The notes beneath the pieces are model-generated. The model searched no databases. It was not told the DNA's origin and worked only from the letters and a program-made list of their open reading frames with translations. The translations under genes and the position numbers were made by a program. Of a stretch of DNA of 64,000 nt, positions 33,495 to 45,250 are shown one piece after another. Source of the stretch: Pithys albifrons albifrons. Lineage: Eukaryota > Chordata > Aves > Passeriformes > Thamnophilidae. The stretch is taken from the NCBI RefSeq assembly GCF_047495875.1, contig NC_092459.1, forward strand, positions 120,544,377 through 120,608,376, given 5' to 3'. How positions within the stretch are numbered: position 1 is the first letter of the stretch; each line of letters opens with the position of its first letter.

Positions 33495-33900
33495 GGCGGC
33501 GGCGGGCGGGGCCGGCGGCGCAGCGGGGCTGGGGGGCTCAGCCGCGCCGCCCCCGCGGCTCCCCCGCGGCCGGGGCCGGGGCCGGGGCGGAGCGGGAGCG
33601 GCCGGGGCGGGGGGCGCGGGGGGCCGGGGCGCGGCGGGGCGGCCCCGCCGGGCGCTCGCTCATGGCAGCGCGGCCGCTGCGCCCCGCCCGGTGCGGGGAT
33701 GGGGCGGGCGGGGCGGGCCGGGGCGGGGCGCGGCCGGTCGGCGATTGGTGCGCGCATCGCACGCGAACGCGGACCCCGCACGCACCCGCGCACCGCACCC
33801 GCGAGCGCGCACCCCGCACCCGCCCCGGGAGCGCTCCGGCCCCCCCGGCTCCCCCCGGGCTGTAGTGCGGCCTTTGTGCTCTGCCCGCGGGCGGCGGCGG
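33495..33900 (-). promoter_or_regulatory. KIF3C: KIF3C promoter CpG island
   Basis: Extreme CpG density continues upstream of the KIF3C start codon. A CCAAT box is present on the minus strand (plus-strand ATTGG near 33744-33748). Several GC boxes (GGGGCGGG) lie at 33700-33730. No TATA box is seen. The transcription start is probably between 33520 and 33740. The island also covers the start of the coding exon. Confidence 0.75.
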
Positions 33901-33902
33901 CG

Positions 33903-35900
33903 CTGGGATGTGGGAATGGGATGCGCTACTGGGATGTGGGATGAAGGGTGAACGAACGGCTGCGATGCAGGATGCAAGACTGGGATGCGGGATGCGTTGT
34001 GCAGGATGTGGGATGAGAAATGCAGAACTGGAATGTGGGATGAGAAATGCAGAACTGGAATGTGGGATGCAGGATGCAGGACTGGAATGTGGGATGCAGG
34101 ATGCAGGACTGGGATGTGGGATGCAGGATGCAGGACTGGGATGTGGGATGCAGGATGCAGAACTGGGATGTGGGATGCAGGATGCAGAACTGGGATGTGG
34201 GATGCAGGATGCAGGACTGGGATGTGGGATGCAGGATGCAGGACTGGGATGTGGGATGCAGGATGCAGAACTGGGATGTGGGATGCAGGATGCAGGACTG
34301 GGATGTGGGATGCAGGATGCAGGACTGGGATGTGGAATGCAGGATGCAGGATTGGGATGTGGGATCCAGGATGCAGGATGCAAGACTGGGATGCGGGATG
34401 CGTTGTGCAGGATGTGGAATGAGAAATGCAGAACTGGGATGTGAGATGCAGGATGCAGGAGTGGGATGTGGGATGCAGGATGCAGGAGTGGGATGTGGGA
34501 TCCAGGATGCAGGATGCAGGACTCGGATGCTGCTCTGGGATGTGGGATCCAGGATGCAGGATGCAGGATGCAGGACTGGGATGTGGGATGCAGGATGCAG
34601 AACTGGGATGTGGGATGCAGGATGCAGGACTGGGATGTGGGATGCAGGATGCAGGACTGGGATGTGGAATGCAGGATGCAGGATTGGGATGTGGGATCCA
34701 GGATGCAGGATGCAAGACTGGGATGCGGGATGCGTTGTGCAGGATGTGGGATGAAAAATGCAGAATTGGAATGTGGGATGCAGGATGCAGAATTGGAATG
34801 TGGGATGCAGGATGCAGAACTGGGATGTGGGATGCAGGATGCAGGAGTGGGATGTGGGATGCAGGATGCAGGACTGGGATGTGGGATGCAGGATGCAGGA
34901 GTGGGATGCAGGATGCAGGACTGGGATGTGGGATCCAGGATGCAGGATGCAGGATGCAGGACTGGGATGCTGCCCTGGGACGTGGGATGCAGCGTGCAGA
35001 ATGTGGGATGAAGAATGCACGATTGGGATGTGGGATGAAGGGTGCAGGATTAAGATGCAGGATTGGGACACAGGATGAAGGAGGCAGTACTGGAAAACAG
35101 GACAGGCACGTGGGATGAAGAATACAGGATTGGGATGTGGAATGAGGGAAAAGGACTGGAACTGTAGGACTGGAATGCAGGACTGGAATGTGGGATGCTG
35201 GATGCAGGACCAAGACACAGGTCTGGGATGCTGCACTGGAATGCAGGATGGGGATGTGGGATGAAGGATATAAGACTGGGATATGCTATGCAGGGTACGT
35301 GAGGTGGGTTGCAGGATGCAGGACTGGGATGTGGGATATAGGGTGTGGGTTGCACAATGCAGGATGTGGGATTTGTATGTGGAATACAGGACTGGGATTG
35401 GGATGCAGGGTGCAGGGTCCATGATGGGAAATGTGGGACTGGGATGCAGGGTGCAGGGTCCATGATGTGGGATTGGGATGCAGGGTGCAGGGCCTATGAC
35501 AGGAATGGGGTATTGGGATGCAGTGTGCAGGATCCATGATGGGAATGTGGGATTGGGATGCCGGGTGCAGGGTCCATGATGGGGGATGCAGGATTGGGAT
35601 GCAGGGTGCAGGACTGGGATTGGGATGCAGGATGCAGGGTCCATGATGTGGGATTGGGATGCAGGGTCCTTGATGGGGGATGCAGGATTGGGATGCAGGA
35701 TGCAGGGTCCATGATGGGGGATGCAGGATTGGGATGCAGGGTGCAGGACTGGGATCGGGATGCAGGATGCAGGGTCCATGATGTGGTATTGGGATGCAGG
35801 GTCCTTGATGGGGAATGTGGGATTGGGATTCAGGGTGCAGGGGCCACCGTGGGCAATGTGGGATTGGGATGCAGGTGCAGGACAGAGGGCAGGAGAGGCA
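33903..35900. repeat. 27-bp minisatellite field (about 2 kb) upstream of KIF3C
   Basis: The unit is ACTGGGATGTGGGATGCAGG followed by ATGCAGG. Point variants are AATGTGG, GATCCAGG and GAGTGGG. A longer marker block (GATGCGGGATGCGTTGTGCA plus GGATGTGG) recurs near 33985, 34390 and 34721, indicating higher-order duplication by about 405 and 331 bp. From 35100 on the array degenerates into CAGGGTCCATGATGGGG-type units of about 60 bp. It begins about 400 bp upstream of the KIF3C start codon. Confidence 0.95.
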
Positions 35901-36129
35901 GGGGGTGCCCAGCCCCAGCACCCCAGCTGGGACACAGCCCTTCCCTCAGGCCTGGCAGCTGGCACAGAGATAACTCGCTCTCCCAACCCATCCCTGTGGA
36001 GCCGGGGCAGGGCTCCCTTGGCAGCCAGCTGGGGTGTTGGGGGTCCCTGGGCTCTCCCAGCTCTGTGTCCCTCACAGGCTGGTGCATCCCTGCACAGCCC
36101 AGTGGGAATAATCCCAGTGCCTTATGGGG

Positions 36130-36250
36130 CTGTGGGGGGAGATTAAACATTCTTGTGGTTAATCGAGTCTGAGCAGCTGCCCGTTCCTTCCCCGGAACCA
36201 GAGATTATCCCATAATTAATTAATTAGGGTATTTGTGGCCATATGCAGGC
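36130..36250. other. Possible conserved noncoding element (AT-rich island in GC-rich intergenic DNA)
   Basis: Contains GATTAAACATTCTTGTGGTTAA, of which AACATTCTTGTGGTTAATCG is the core, and CCATAATTAATTAATTAGGG, a cluster of TAATTA homeodomain cores. Its composition contrasts sharply with its neighbours. Conservation was not tested. Confidence 0.3.
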
Positions 36251-36354
36251 CTGCCTGGCCCTACCCAAGTCCTCTGGCTCCAGAAGAAGCTTCCAGGGGG
36301 AGACAGTCCCCTCCCCAAAGGCACAGCCCCAGTGATGGAGTGTGACCAGGGGAC

Positions 36355-36850
36355 AAAGGAGGGTGTGGGAGAAGGGGGTGGGAGGGAGATGCAGCAGAGA
36401 TGGAGGGGAGATGGAAGTGGGATGGAGGGGGACAATGGAGGGGAGATGTGGGGGATGGAGAAGATGATGGGGGGGAGTGGAGGGGGATGGAGGAGGGATG
36501 GAGAGAGATGGAGGGAGTTGGAAGCTTCAGGGGAGGCTTCAGCATGTTAGACAGGGCTGGAAGGGAGGATACAGCAGTGATGGAAGGAGAGATGGAGGGG
36601 GGTGGAAGAGGGATGAAAGGGATGATGCAGTAGGGTTGGAGAGGGATGGAGGTGATGGAGAGGGGGGCAGGATATGGAGGGGGCAATAAAGGGGGATGGA
36701 GAAGGTGGAGGGAGCAATGGGGAAGTAGAGAAGTGGGAGGATGGAGAGGCAATGGAGGGGATGGAGAGTATTATGGAGAGGGGATGGAGAAGGGGTGGAG
36801 GGGATGATGGGGAGATGGAGAAGGTAGAGAATGGGATGGGGGCACGATGG
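36355..36850. repeat. Purine-rich simple repeat (GGAGATGGAGGGGGATGGA-like)
   Basis: About 500 bp of degenerate GATGGAGG units. The plus strand is over 85% purine plus occasional T. No regular period is kept. Confidence 0.85.
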
Positions 36851-38985
36851 GGCCTATGGAGGGGGCCACTGCTGGGGCAATTCCCTCTCCTGCCATTTTC
36901 CAAGGAAAGATTCACCTGGAGGGCCCTGCAGATGCCCCCACTGCAGTCACAGCCATCGAGTGGGGGGCAGCCCCACTCGAGCCAGCACAGACCTGATAAT
37001 CTCATCCCTGCTGCAGCCCCCTCGTCCTGGCTCCCTCCCACATCCCTGTGCCACAGGGCAGGGAGCCCAGTGCCACCTGGCTCTGCCTGTGGCACTCTCC
37101 CCATGTCCCCAAGGGTGGGTTCAAGGGCACCATAACCCTGCTCCCCCAAATGTGGTGCCCATGTCCCAGATCCCCCCCAGGGTCAGGCTGCAGGGACAGG
37201 CAGGCCAGTGACACCCAGGAACAGGAGGAGATTTAGGCAGGACATGAGATAAGGGCAAAGTGACAGAGGGACAGGGTGACATGTCAGGAGTGGGGACATG
37301 TAGTGAGGGGGGGACAGGTGGGGACAGCGTGACCTGTAGGGACACACTGACACAGGGGGGATGGGGTGACATGTAGGGGCAGAATGACACATGGAGACAC
37401 AGTGCCAGGTAGGGCAGGGTGCCAGGTAGGGCAGGGTGACACGTGAGGACCGTCCCTCACCTGCAGGTGTCACCATGGGGCAGAGTGTGCTGCTGATGGC
37501 TGGTGCCCTGGGGCTGACCCTTAGGGCTGCAGCTCAGAAGGTGGATCCTCTCACTGTCTTCCACTGATGTTCCTTCTCCCTCCTTCTCTCTTGGCTTCTA
37601 CAGGGGAAAGGGACATTGGGGGTCCAGCAGACATTTGGCTGCTTTCCCCCAAACCAGTTCACCAGCATTCCCAGAGATCCAGTGGATTTATTTCCCATTT
37701 CCCATCTCCACAGCAGGTCTGTGATTCAGCTCAGCCATGTCCCCAGCTGGCTGTGGCACTCCTCACCCACCCCATGCTCCTCACTTCTCTCCTGCCATCC
37801 CCATTTCCATGTGCCAGATCCCTGGTGGGGGAGCTTTGGAAGCAGCAGAGCCTCAGGCTCCAGCCACAACTTGGGCTGAGATCAGAAGTTTTCTGGTTTT
37901 GGGGCTGTGAACTGAGCAGGGACTGCCTGGGCATGGCACAGGAGGGCTGGGAAGGGGGAGCTACCACAGTCACCCTGGAAGGCAGAAAGGGGATCTGTGC
38001 AATATTCACCCCATATCCAAAGGGGGGGAGTTGGAGGGGCCAGCACAGCTCATAATAAACCTGGATTTGGGATGGATCAGTTGCCAGCAGCTGACTCCTC
38101 TATAATTAGATGGTGGCAGGGAAAAGGGAGCCAGCTCAGGGTGCAGAGCTCCAACATCTTCCATCCACAGGCATGTCATTCCACATGACCCCGAGATGCT
38201 TAAAACAGCCACAGGAGGGATGAGCTGTGTCTCCTGATGAACAGGACACGAGGAGTAAAAGCTACTGCAAAGTGCTCTCTGTCCTGCAGGCTCTTGGGGC
38301 CGCCCTGAGGAGAAGATGTGGCTCCAGAGGACAAATCCTGTTGGGATGTGGGGCTGGATGGCTTAGCAGTACCTTGTCCCACTTCACCAATCCCCAGCCA
38401 CACTGCTGGAGGTCTGGAAGGAGCTGCAGCCCTGCCTGGTTCAGGCTGGGAGCCCACAAGTGCCCAGTGCTCCTTGGCTGTGGCTCCTGAGCCGTGTCCC
38501 AACTCCTGTAGCACTTGGGGAACTCGGTGGCCTCTTCCCAAGGTCGCACAGCCCTGGGCTGTGCCCCACCACCCCTCTGCCCACCTCTGCCAATGTCCCA
38601 CGGAAGCTGAAGAGGAGGGCAAAGGGATGGCTGGCAAGCATGTGGGAGGCTGCAGGCTTTTATCTTGGACCGTGGTTTCCAACAGATGTGGAGTGAGCAA
38701 TGTCTGTAAGGCAGCGGCTCAGCATCGTCGCTCTGAGATTAAAGGATTTAATAATCTGCTGGCAAGATGTAATTGAAAAAGGCAGAGTCTGCCTGTGCTG
38801 CACTCACTGAGGCACAGGGGCATTCCCACGCTCCCGAGATCCCTCCAAACCCTCTGGCAAGCACAATGAATCCCCAGTGTGTGTGGATCCAGAGACTAAC
38901 CCTTCATCTTCCCTCACAGGTAACTATTGATTTACCATTAACAACCTGCCAGGAGCCTGTCACTCAGTACCCTGAGCTGCTCCAG
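36851..38985. other. Intergenic DNA between KIF3C and RAB10, no gene seen
   Basis: A degenerate repeat of about 20 bp (GGACAGGGTGACATG-like) lies at 37195-37445. The rest appears unique. The stretch 38040-38120 (CATAATAAACCTGGATTTGG, CTATAATTAGATGG) and 38690-38780 (GATTAAAGGATTTAATAATC) are AT-rich patches that could be regulatory. Open frames here lack family resemblance. Confidence 0.5.
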
Positions 38986-38989
38986 CAAG

Positions 38990-39155
38990 AATTAGGAATT
39001 GGAACTGGCACTACCTGCTTTCCAAATCCCTGTGGATGTGGCAGCTGGGGACATGGGTGAGTGGTGGCCTTGGCAGTGCTGGGGAGTGGTTGAACTCGAT
39101 GGTCTCAGAGGGCTTTTCCACTGTCAGTGACTCTGTGATTTCATCATTCCAGGGA
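38990..39155 (+). mobile_element. CR1 LINE fragment, 3' end
   Basis: GGTGAGTGGTGGCCTTGGCAG-type core, of which GTGGTGGCCTTGGCAGTGCT is visible, then GAACTCGATGGTCTCAGAGG and a terminal GTGACTCTGTGATTTCATCA. It is the same subfamily as 25780-26000. Confidence 0.85.
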
Positions 39156-40172
39156 GGAGTCCCCGGGCACTGGGGGAAGCAGAACTGCCCTTGCCAGAGG
39201 TCCAAGCCCCCTCCAGCAGCGGGAGGGATTCAGCAGTCACAGCCTCTCAGTCCCTCATTCCGTCGCTCCTCCGCTCCCGTTCCCCGCCGCAGGGAACAAG
39301 GCTGTGACTGGCTCTGCAAAGCACTGACAACAATGCCGGGCTTCTTCCCCCGCTCCGCAGCGCAGGATCGTGACCCGGCACAAGCAAGCGATGCCGCGGC
39401 TGGAGGGCAGGAATTTCTGGCAGCAGACAGAGGGGCTGACCCTCTTGACGGGGGCTGGCTGTGCTGGGCGGGGGCAGAGGCACGGGAGGAGCGAGGTCCG
39501 TGGGCATTGCAGCTGGGGAAGGAGCCATTGGAGCGCATGGCCGAGCTCTGTCCCGGCAGCGGTGAGGGGAGGAAGAGCTGCCGGGATGTGCCCGGCGTGC
39601 CGCTGGCAGAGCCTGGCTGAGCAGCCCGTGCTGGCACCACCGTGCCAGGAGCCAGGCTGAGGTGACTGTGCAGAAAGAGCCGTGCCCAGCACATGGAGCC
39701 ACCTGCCAAAGCCTCCACAAGCCCTCTGTGTCCCCGCTGTCACCTGGAAGCACTGACCGAGTCCTTCTGCTCCCGATGGCAGGGCTGGACCAGAAATCGG
39801 CGTGGGGAGTGCCCGTTTCAGGGACAGGGAGCTGCCTTCCTTGTTCCTCTCGTGCTCTGCCTGCCCCTGTGCCTGGGAGGGGCGATCCAGGGTGGTGAGA
39901 GGCAGACCCTGCTGGCAGCGGTGACAGGAGCTGCACAAAACACCATCTTCTCCTTCCACTGCCCAGAGGGCTGCTCCGTGTGGCTGTGCGGGTCAGCTGG
40001 AGGCGGGACGGTGGCTGGAAGCCTGGGGAGAGTGAACACCGAGTTTGGAAAAGAGAAGAGCAGTGGGGGGACCCTCCCTGCACCCCTGTGACTTCCCCTC
40101 CTCAGGAATTCAACTTCCTGAAAAAGTTTCTTTCTTACATTGGGCTTTCCAAGGTGGATCAAAAAAATCACC
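39156..40172. other. Unique intergenic sequence, no gene seen
   Basis: GC-rich with open frames of over 200 codons on the minus strand, but overlapping frames are equally open and no domain or splice pattern could be supported. Low-confidence non-coding assignment. Confidence 0.4.
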
Positions 40173-40174
40173 AC

Positions 40175-40815
40175 ACCTGAGGCTGTTTAGCCTGGAGCAA
40201 AGGAGGCTCAGGGGGCACCTTCTGGCTCTGCAATCCCTGCCAGGAGGGGGGAGCCGGGACAGGGGGTCGGGCTGTGCCCCAGGGCACAGGGACAGGAGCA
40301 GAGGGCACGGCCTCAGGCTGGGCCAGGGCAGGGGCAGGGGGCACAGGAGGAGGAATTTGTTGCTGGAAAGGGTGGGCAGGCCCTGGCAGGGGCTGCCCAG
40401 GGAGGTTTGGAGTGCCCAGCCCTGGAGGTGCCCAAGGCAGGACTGGCCGTGGCACTGAGTGCTCTGGGCTGGGGGACAAGGTGGGCATTGGGCACAGGGT
40501 GGGCTCCATGGGCTGGGAGGGCTTTGCCAAGGTGGGCATCGGGCACAGGGTGGGCTCCATGGGCTGGGAGGGCTTTGCCAAGGTGGGCATCGGGCACAGG
40601 GTGGGCTCCATGGGCTGGGAGGGCTTTGCCAAGGTGGGCATTGGGCACAGGGTGGGCTCCAGGGGCTGGGAGGGCTTTGCCAAGGTGGGCATCGGGCACA
40701 AGGTTGGCTCCAGGGGCTGGGAGGGCTCTGCCAAGGTGGGCATCAGGCACAGAGTGGGCTCCAGGGGCTGGCAGGGCTTTGCCAACCTCAGGGATTCTGG
40801 GAGTCTGTATTTGGG
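40175..40815 (+). mobile_element. CR1 element carrying a 51-bp tandem array (locus C, 6 copies)
   Basis: Sense copy: TGTTTAGCCTGGAGCAAAGG, body, then six 51-bp repeats (40478-40780) and a terminal TGCCAACCTCAGGGATTCTG. In the last three repeats CCAGGGG replaces CCATGGG, and one reads GCACAAGGTTGGCT, so the array decays toward the 3' end. Confidence 0.9.
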
Positions 40816-41930
40816 CTCTCCTGCCTCGAGGATGACAACAGCCAAACAATAAAGGCAGCTGGGCCCTGCACACACCTGTGGCTGAGGGGTGACTGGAGTT
40901 TGGAGCTCCTGCTCTGGTGCCTGAGCCCAGACCACACTGTGGGCACCCCTGCTGTGGGGACAGTGTCCTGTGGCAGCAGGTGGAGCAACTTCAACCACTC
41001 TCTGTTCCTCCTCAGACAATGCCCTGAGCATCTGGGGCTCTTTAACAGCTCTGTAGGGGCTCTTGTCCTCACACAAGGTCTGAGTTCCAGCCATTCCCAA
41101 AGTGGTGGGAGCTGGGGATGTCCAAGGGCTGGGAGGGTCTGTGGTCCATGGGAGCCCATCCCTCAAGGAGAGCAGCCAGGAATGGTGGGCCCAGAAGCTC
41201 CTCAGATGGCCTGACCTGGGCCTGGGCTTGGCAGCAGAGCCTTGTCCTTGGCTGGGGGAGGAGCTGGAGAACACAAAGGGGATTGTTCACAGCAGCCCCG
41301 GGGTGACAAAGCCTCCTCCATCCGCGCACACCACGGGCTGGGCCCTGCTCTGAGCGCGCTTGAGTAACCAGCAAGGCCAGGGTGAGTAACCAGCTCTCCC
41401 CAGTGAACCTCCCCAGCCTCAGACCCTGTTGCACAACTCGCTGGTGATTCACTCTTCCCGTCCCCAGGGAGGTCTGCAGGGCACACACAGGACACACATC
41501 TCCAGCTCTGGGTGTTGCAACTCCCAGGGCTCAGCTGTCGCCCAGGAAGAGGCTGTTGGGTTCAGCTGCCTCTCCCCTTCCACCCCATTCCTCCTAATTG
41601 GGGAATTTCCCCTCATCACACCAAATCAGTGCCCCGCTGGGATCAGGACAGAAGATCTTGAGGAGGGTGTGGTGGGGAGAGATGTGAGAGCAGTTCCACC
41701 TCAGCCAGGGGACCCCCAAACACACCAATGATGGTTTCCTGACCGAGCAACCAAGACTAAAGGTGTCCTTGTCCTTGGTGGGGCATCCCCTGTGGGATCG
41801 TGCCCCTCAGGGGATAACATTTCACAGCTTAACATCAAGGGCCAGCCTCAGACAACAGACAGAAGGTACTTCATCTTGTTTGCAGAGGGATAAGTGAGAG
41901 TCTCAGAGAGAATTTCATTACAGAAAGGGC
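40816..41930. other. Intergenic, no gene seen
   Basis: About 1.1 kb of apparently unique sequence. Open frames are short and overlap on both strands. Nothing further is recognised. Confidence 0.45.
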
Positions 41931-41931
41931 T

Positions 41932-42225
41932 CTTGGAAGGCCCTGGCAGGGGCTGCCCAGGGAGGGTTGGAGTGCCCAGCCCTGCAGGTGCCCAAGGCAG
42001 GACTGGCCATGGCGCTGAGTGCTCTGGGCTGGGGGACAAGGTGGGCATTGGGCACAGGGTGGGCTCCATGGGCTGGGAGGGCTTTACCAAGGTGGGCATC
42101 GGGCACAGGGTGGGCTCCATGGGCTGGGAGGGCTTTGCCAAGGTGGGCATTGGGCACAGGGTGGGTTCCCTGGGCTGGGAGGGCTTTGCCAACCTCAGTG
42201 ACTCTGGGATTCTGTGTAGTTCCAC
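41932..42225 (+). mobile_element. CR1 element carrying a 51-bp tandem array (locus D, 3 copies, 5'-truncated)
   Basis: Starts inside the body at AAGGCCCTGGCAGGGGCTGC, has three 51-bp repeats (42045-42195) and ends ACCTCAGTGACTCTGGGATT. It is the shortest array of the family in the window. Confidence 0.9.
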
Positions 42226-42704
42226 TTTCTGTCTAGGACCCTGGAGATAAACTTGTTTGACATGTTGAAGTCCATGAGCAAACTCTCCAGGACAAAAGGT
42301 TGTTGTACCATCAATGCAAACACCCAGTGCTCACAAACCTTCCTGAGTGACTGGGAGCTGCCAGCCTGTGGGTGCCCAGCCAGGATCTGTGGCAGTGCCA
42401 GTGCCACAGAGCTCTCCATGGACAGCAGAGCTTTCCCCTGCTCTGCTCAGTCACAGAGAGGAAGTGTTTGTGCAGTGCCCTCACACTGATCCAGCAAAGG
42501 GCTAAAAATAAACCTTCCCTGTGAAGCTGCAAACTCCTGCATGTCTGCAGTGTCAGCTCTGGGAGAGGAGACACCGCCGCAGTCGGGGCTTCTGGAGGCA
42601 CAGGGAGAGCAGGGGCAGCTGCTGCAGGGCAGTGCCACATCAACCCGAGTGTCTGCCCTCAGAGCTGCACCCTGGCAGGGACACCACTCGTATGAAACCC
42701 TTTC

Positions 42705-43370
42705 ACAGGATCACTGAGGTTGGAAAAGCCCTCCCAGACCACAGAGCCCACCCTGTGCCCGATGCCCACCTTGGCAAAGCCCTCCCAGACCACAGAGCCC
42801 ACGCTGTGCCCGATGCCCACCTTGGCAAAGCCCTCCCAGCCCATGGAGCCCACCCTGTGCCCAATGCCCACCTTGGCAAAGCCCTCCCAGCCCATGGAGC
42901 CCACCCTGTGCCCGATGCCCACCTTGTCCCCCAGCCCAGAGCACTCAGTGCCACAGCCAGTCCTGCCTTGGGCACCTCCAGGGCTGGGCACTCCAAACCT
43001 CCCTGGGCAGCCCCTGCCAGGGCCTGCCCACCCTTTCCAGCAACCAATTCCTCCTCCTGTGCCCCCTGCCCCTGCCCTGGCCCAGCCTGAGGCCGTGCCC
43101 TCTCCTCCTGTCCCTGTGCCCTGGGGCACAGCCCGACCCCCTGTCCCGGCTCCCCCCTCCTGGCAGGGATTGCAGAGCCAGAAGGTGCCCCCTGAGCCTC
43201 CTTTGCTCCAGGCTGAGCCCCCCCAGCTCCCTCAGCCCCTCCTGCTGCTCCAGCCCCTTCCCAGCTCCGCTCCCTGCCCTGCACACGCTGCAGCCCCTCC
43301 GGGTGTCTCTTGGCTGAGGGCCCAGAACTGCCCCAGCCCTGGAGGTGCCTCAGCAGGGCCAGCACAGGGA
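42705..43370 (-). mobile_element. CR1 element carrying a 51-bp tandem array (locus E, 4 copies)
   Basis: 3' end at the left (GGATCACTGAGGTTGGAAAA). Four 51-bp repeats (42725-42920), the first two with a distinctive CCCAGACCACAGAGCCCAC. The body ends GCCTCAGCAGGGCCAGCACA, the same 5' boundary as locus A. It faces locus D, 480 bp away, as an inverted pair. Confidence 0.9.
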
Positions 43371-43879
43371 CGGGCACTGCCCTGGCCCTGCTGCCACACC
43401 AGGGCTGGCACAGCCCCGGGGCCATTGGCCTCCTGCTCTCCTGGGCACACCTGGGCACACCTGAGCTCATGTCCAGCTGCTGTCACAGCACCCCCAGGGC
43501 CTTTCCCAGCTTTCCAGCCCCTCTGCCCACAGATGAGCTGAGCCAACTCCTGCAGCAAAGAGCAGGAAATGGCTGAAGGCAGGTACGTACTGCAGCCGGC
43601 GGCGCTGGGTCACACAGAGGGACAGCTCCTGATCCACCGCGCTGGGAAGGGGCTGATCCTCCCCACACCGCCCTGTGGACCCGTCCAGCCCCAGGGAAGG
43701 GGCTCTCCAGCACTCCCGGAGCCTCACTGGGGGCTCCACAGCTCGGCCCTTGCAGGGGGGTTTGATCTGCCGTGAGGGAAGAGCCGGAGCTGGGAGTAAA
43801 TCCCACCTTGTCCAGGTGGGAATTCTCTTTCCCTTGACCAGGGGTTTGACAACCGGGAAGGGCTTCGCGCTGCCAGCGG

Positions 43880-44072
43880 GCAGGGCTGGGTGGGATATTG
43901 GGAAGGAGTTCCTGGCTGGGAGGGTGGGCAGGCCCTGGCACAGGTTGGGCAGAGCAGCTGTGGCTGCCCCATCCCTGGGAGTGTCCCAGGCCAGGCTGGA
44001 CTGGGCTTGGAGCACCCTGGGAGAGTGGAAGGTGTCCCTGCCATGGCAGGGGGCGGGACAGGGTGATCTCCA
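43880..44072 (+). mobile_element. CR1 LINE fragment, 3' end
   Basis: GGTGGGATATTGGGAAGGAG, GCAGAGCAGCTGTGGCTGCC and GGGCTTGGAGCACCCTGGGA up to GGGCGGGACAGGGTGATCTC. It abuts the orphan CpG island. Confidence 0.88.
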
Positions 44073-44084
44073 CGGTTCCTGCAG

Positions 44085-44370
44085 CCCAGGCCGTTCCCGA
44101 CGCCCCCAGTTCCCGGTGTCCCGTCGGGACCCCCGCGGGGGACTCGCTGTCCCCTCACGCCGCCGCCGCCAGGGGGCGCCTCCCGCCCCAGCGCCCGCGC
44201 TCGGCCCCTCCGCCATGACGTCACCGCGTGGGGGGGGGTGGACCGTGAGTGGCAGCGAGCGCAGCCAATGGGAGCGTGGAGAGCGCGGAGGGGGCGGGGC
44301 TAACGCGGCACAGGGGCGGGCGCCGATGACGTCACGGCGGCCGGGGCTTGGCGGGCCCGTCCTGTCCTGG
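44085..44370. promoter_or_regulatory. Orphan CpG-island promoter: two CREs, CCAAT, GC box, CTCF-like core
   Basis: Two perfect CRE palindromes (TGACGTCA at 44216-44223 and 44327-44334), a CCAAT box (44265-44269), a GC box (GGGGCGGGGC at 44291-44300) and a CTCF-like core (CGCCAGGGGGCGCC, 44167-44180) lie in 200 bp of CpG-dense DNA. No known gene start is here. RAB10 starts 1.6 kb to the right and has its own CRE-bearing island. On the minus strand an ATG at 44216 opens 19 codons followed by GTGAGG, a possible first exon of an unrecognised gene or lncRNA. Confidence 0.6.
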
Positions 44371-44384
44371 GATGTGCTGGAATT

Positions 44385-44622
44385 GCTTCCAACGCCCCAT
44401 CCCATCCTGCCCTCTGGCACTGGGAAGCCATTCCCTGTGTCCTGTCCCTCCAGCCCTTGGCCCCAGTCCCTCTCCAGCTCTCCTGGAGCCCCTTCAGGCT
44501 CTGCAAGGGCCTCCAAGGTCTCCCTGGATCCTTCTCCTCTCCAGCCTGGACACCCCCAGCTCTCCCAGCCTGGCTCCAGAGCTGCCATTGGATCCATGCC
44601 CAGCCCAGCTCCCAACTGGGAA
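44385..44622 (-). mobile_element. CR1 LINE fragment, internal
   Basis: CTGGCACTGGGAAGCCATTC, CCTTCAGGCTCTGCAAGGGC and TCCCAGCCTGGCTCCAGAGC. It lacks the 3' terminus and is more diverged than its neighbour. Confidence 0.85.
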
Positions 44623-44734
44623 GGAGCTCAGGGAACAAGGGGCTTCTCTGGGAATCTTGTGATTCCTTCCTGCCTTTTGCATCCCTGATTTCCATAAAAA
44701 CCCCTCTGGATGGATTCTGAGTGTCCTTTGTCAT

Positions 44735-45250
44735 GGAATCCCAGACTGGTTTGGGTGGGAAGGACCTGAAAGCCCATCCAGTGCCACCCCCTGCCATGGG
44801 CAGGGACACCTCCCACTGTCCCAGGTTGCTCCAAGCCCTGTCCAGCCTGGCCTTGGACACTCCGGGGAGCTGCTCTGGGCACCTGTGCCAGGGCCTGCCC
44901 ACCCTCTCAGGGAAGGATTTCTCCCCAATATCCCATCTCTCCCTGTCCTCTGGCAGTGGGAAGCCATTCCCTGTGTCCTGTCCCTCCCTCCCTTGTCCCC
45001 AGTCCCTCCCCAGCTCTCCTGGAGCCCCTTCAGGCCCTGCCAGGGGCTCTCAGGTGTCCCTGGAGCCTTCTCTTCTCCAGGTGACCCCCCCAGCTCTCCC
45101 AGCCTGGCTCCAAAGGGGCTCCAGCCCTGCAGCATCTCCGGGGCCTCCTCTGGCCTGGCTGCAGCAGCTCCACGTCCTTGTGCTGTTGTTGCCCCGGGCT
45201 GGGGCAGCTCTGCAGGGTTTGGGGTCTGCCCTGAGGGGGCACAGGGGCAC
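44735..45250 (-). mobile_element. CR1 LINE fragment, 3' part
   Basis: Starts at ATCCCAGACTGGTTTGGGTG and reaches CTGCCCTGAGGGGGCACAGG. The 5' boundary equals that of the copies at 8565-9105 and 14800-15302. A short deletion affects the GCAGCCACAGCTGCTC segment (GGGGAGCTGCTCTGGGCACC remains). Confidence 0.92.

Noticed and set aside
39247..40083. 278- and 234-codon minus-strand frames in intergenic DNA
   Set aside because: The two frames overlap in different phases, match no family I know and lack convincing exon boundaries. Stop-poor GC-rich sequence explains them.
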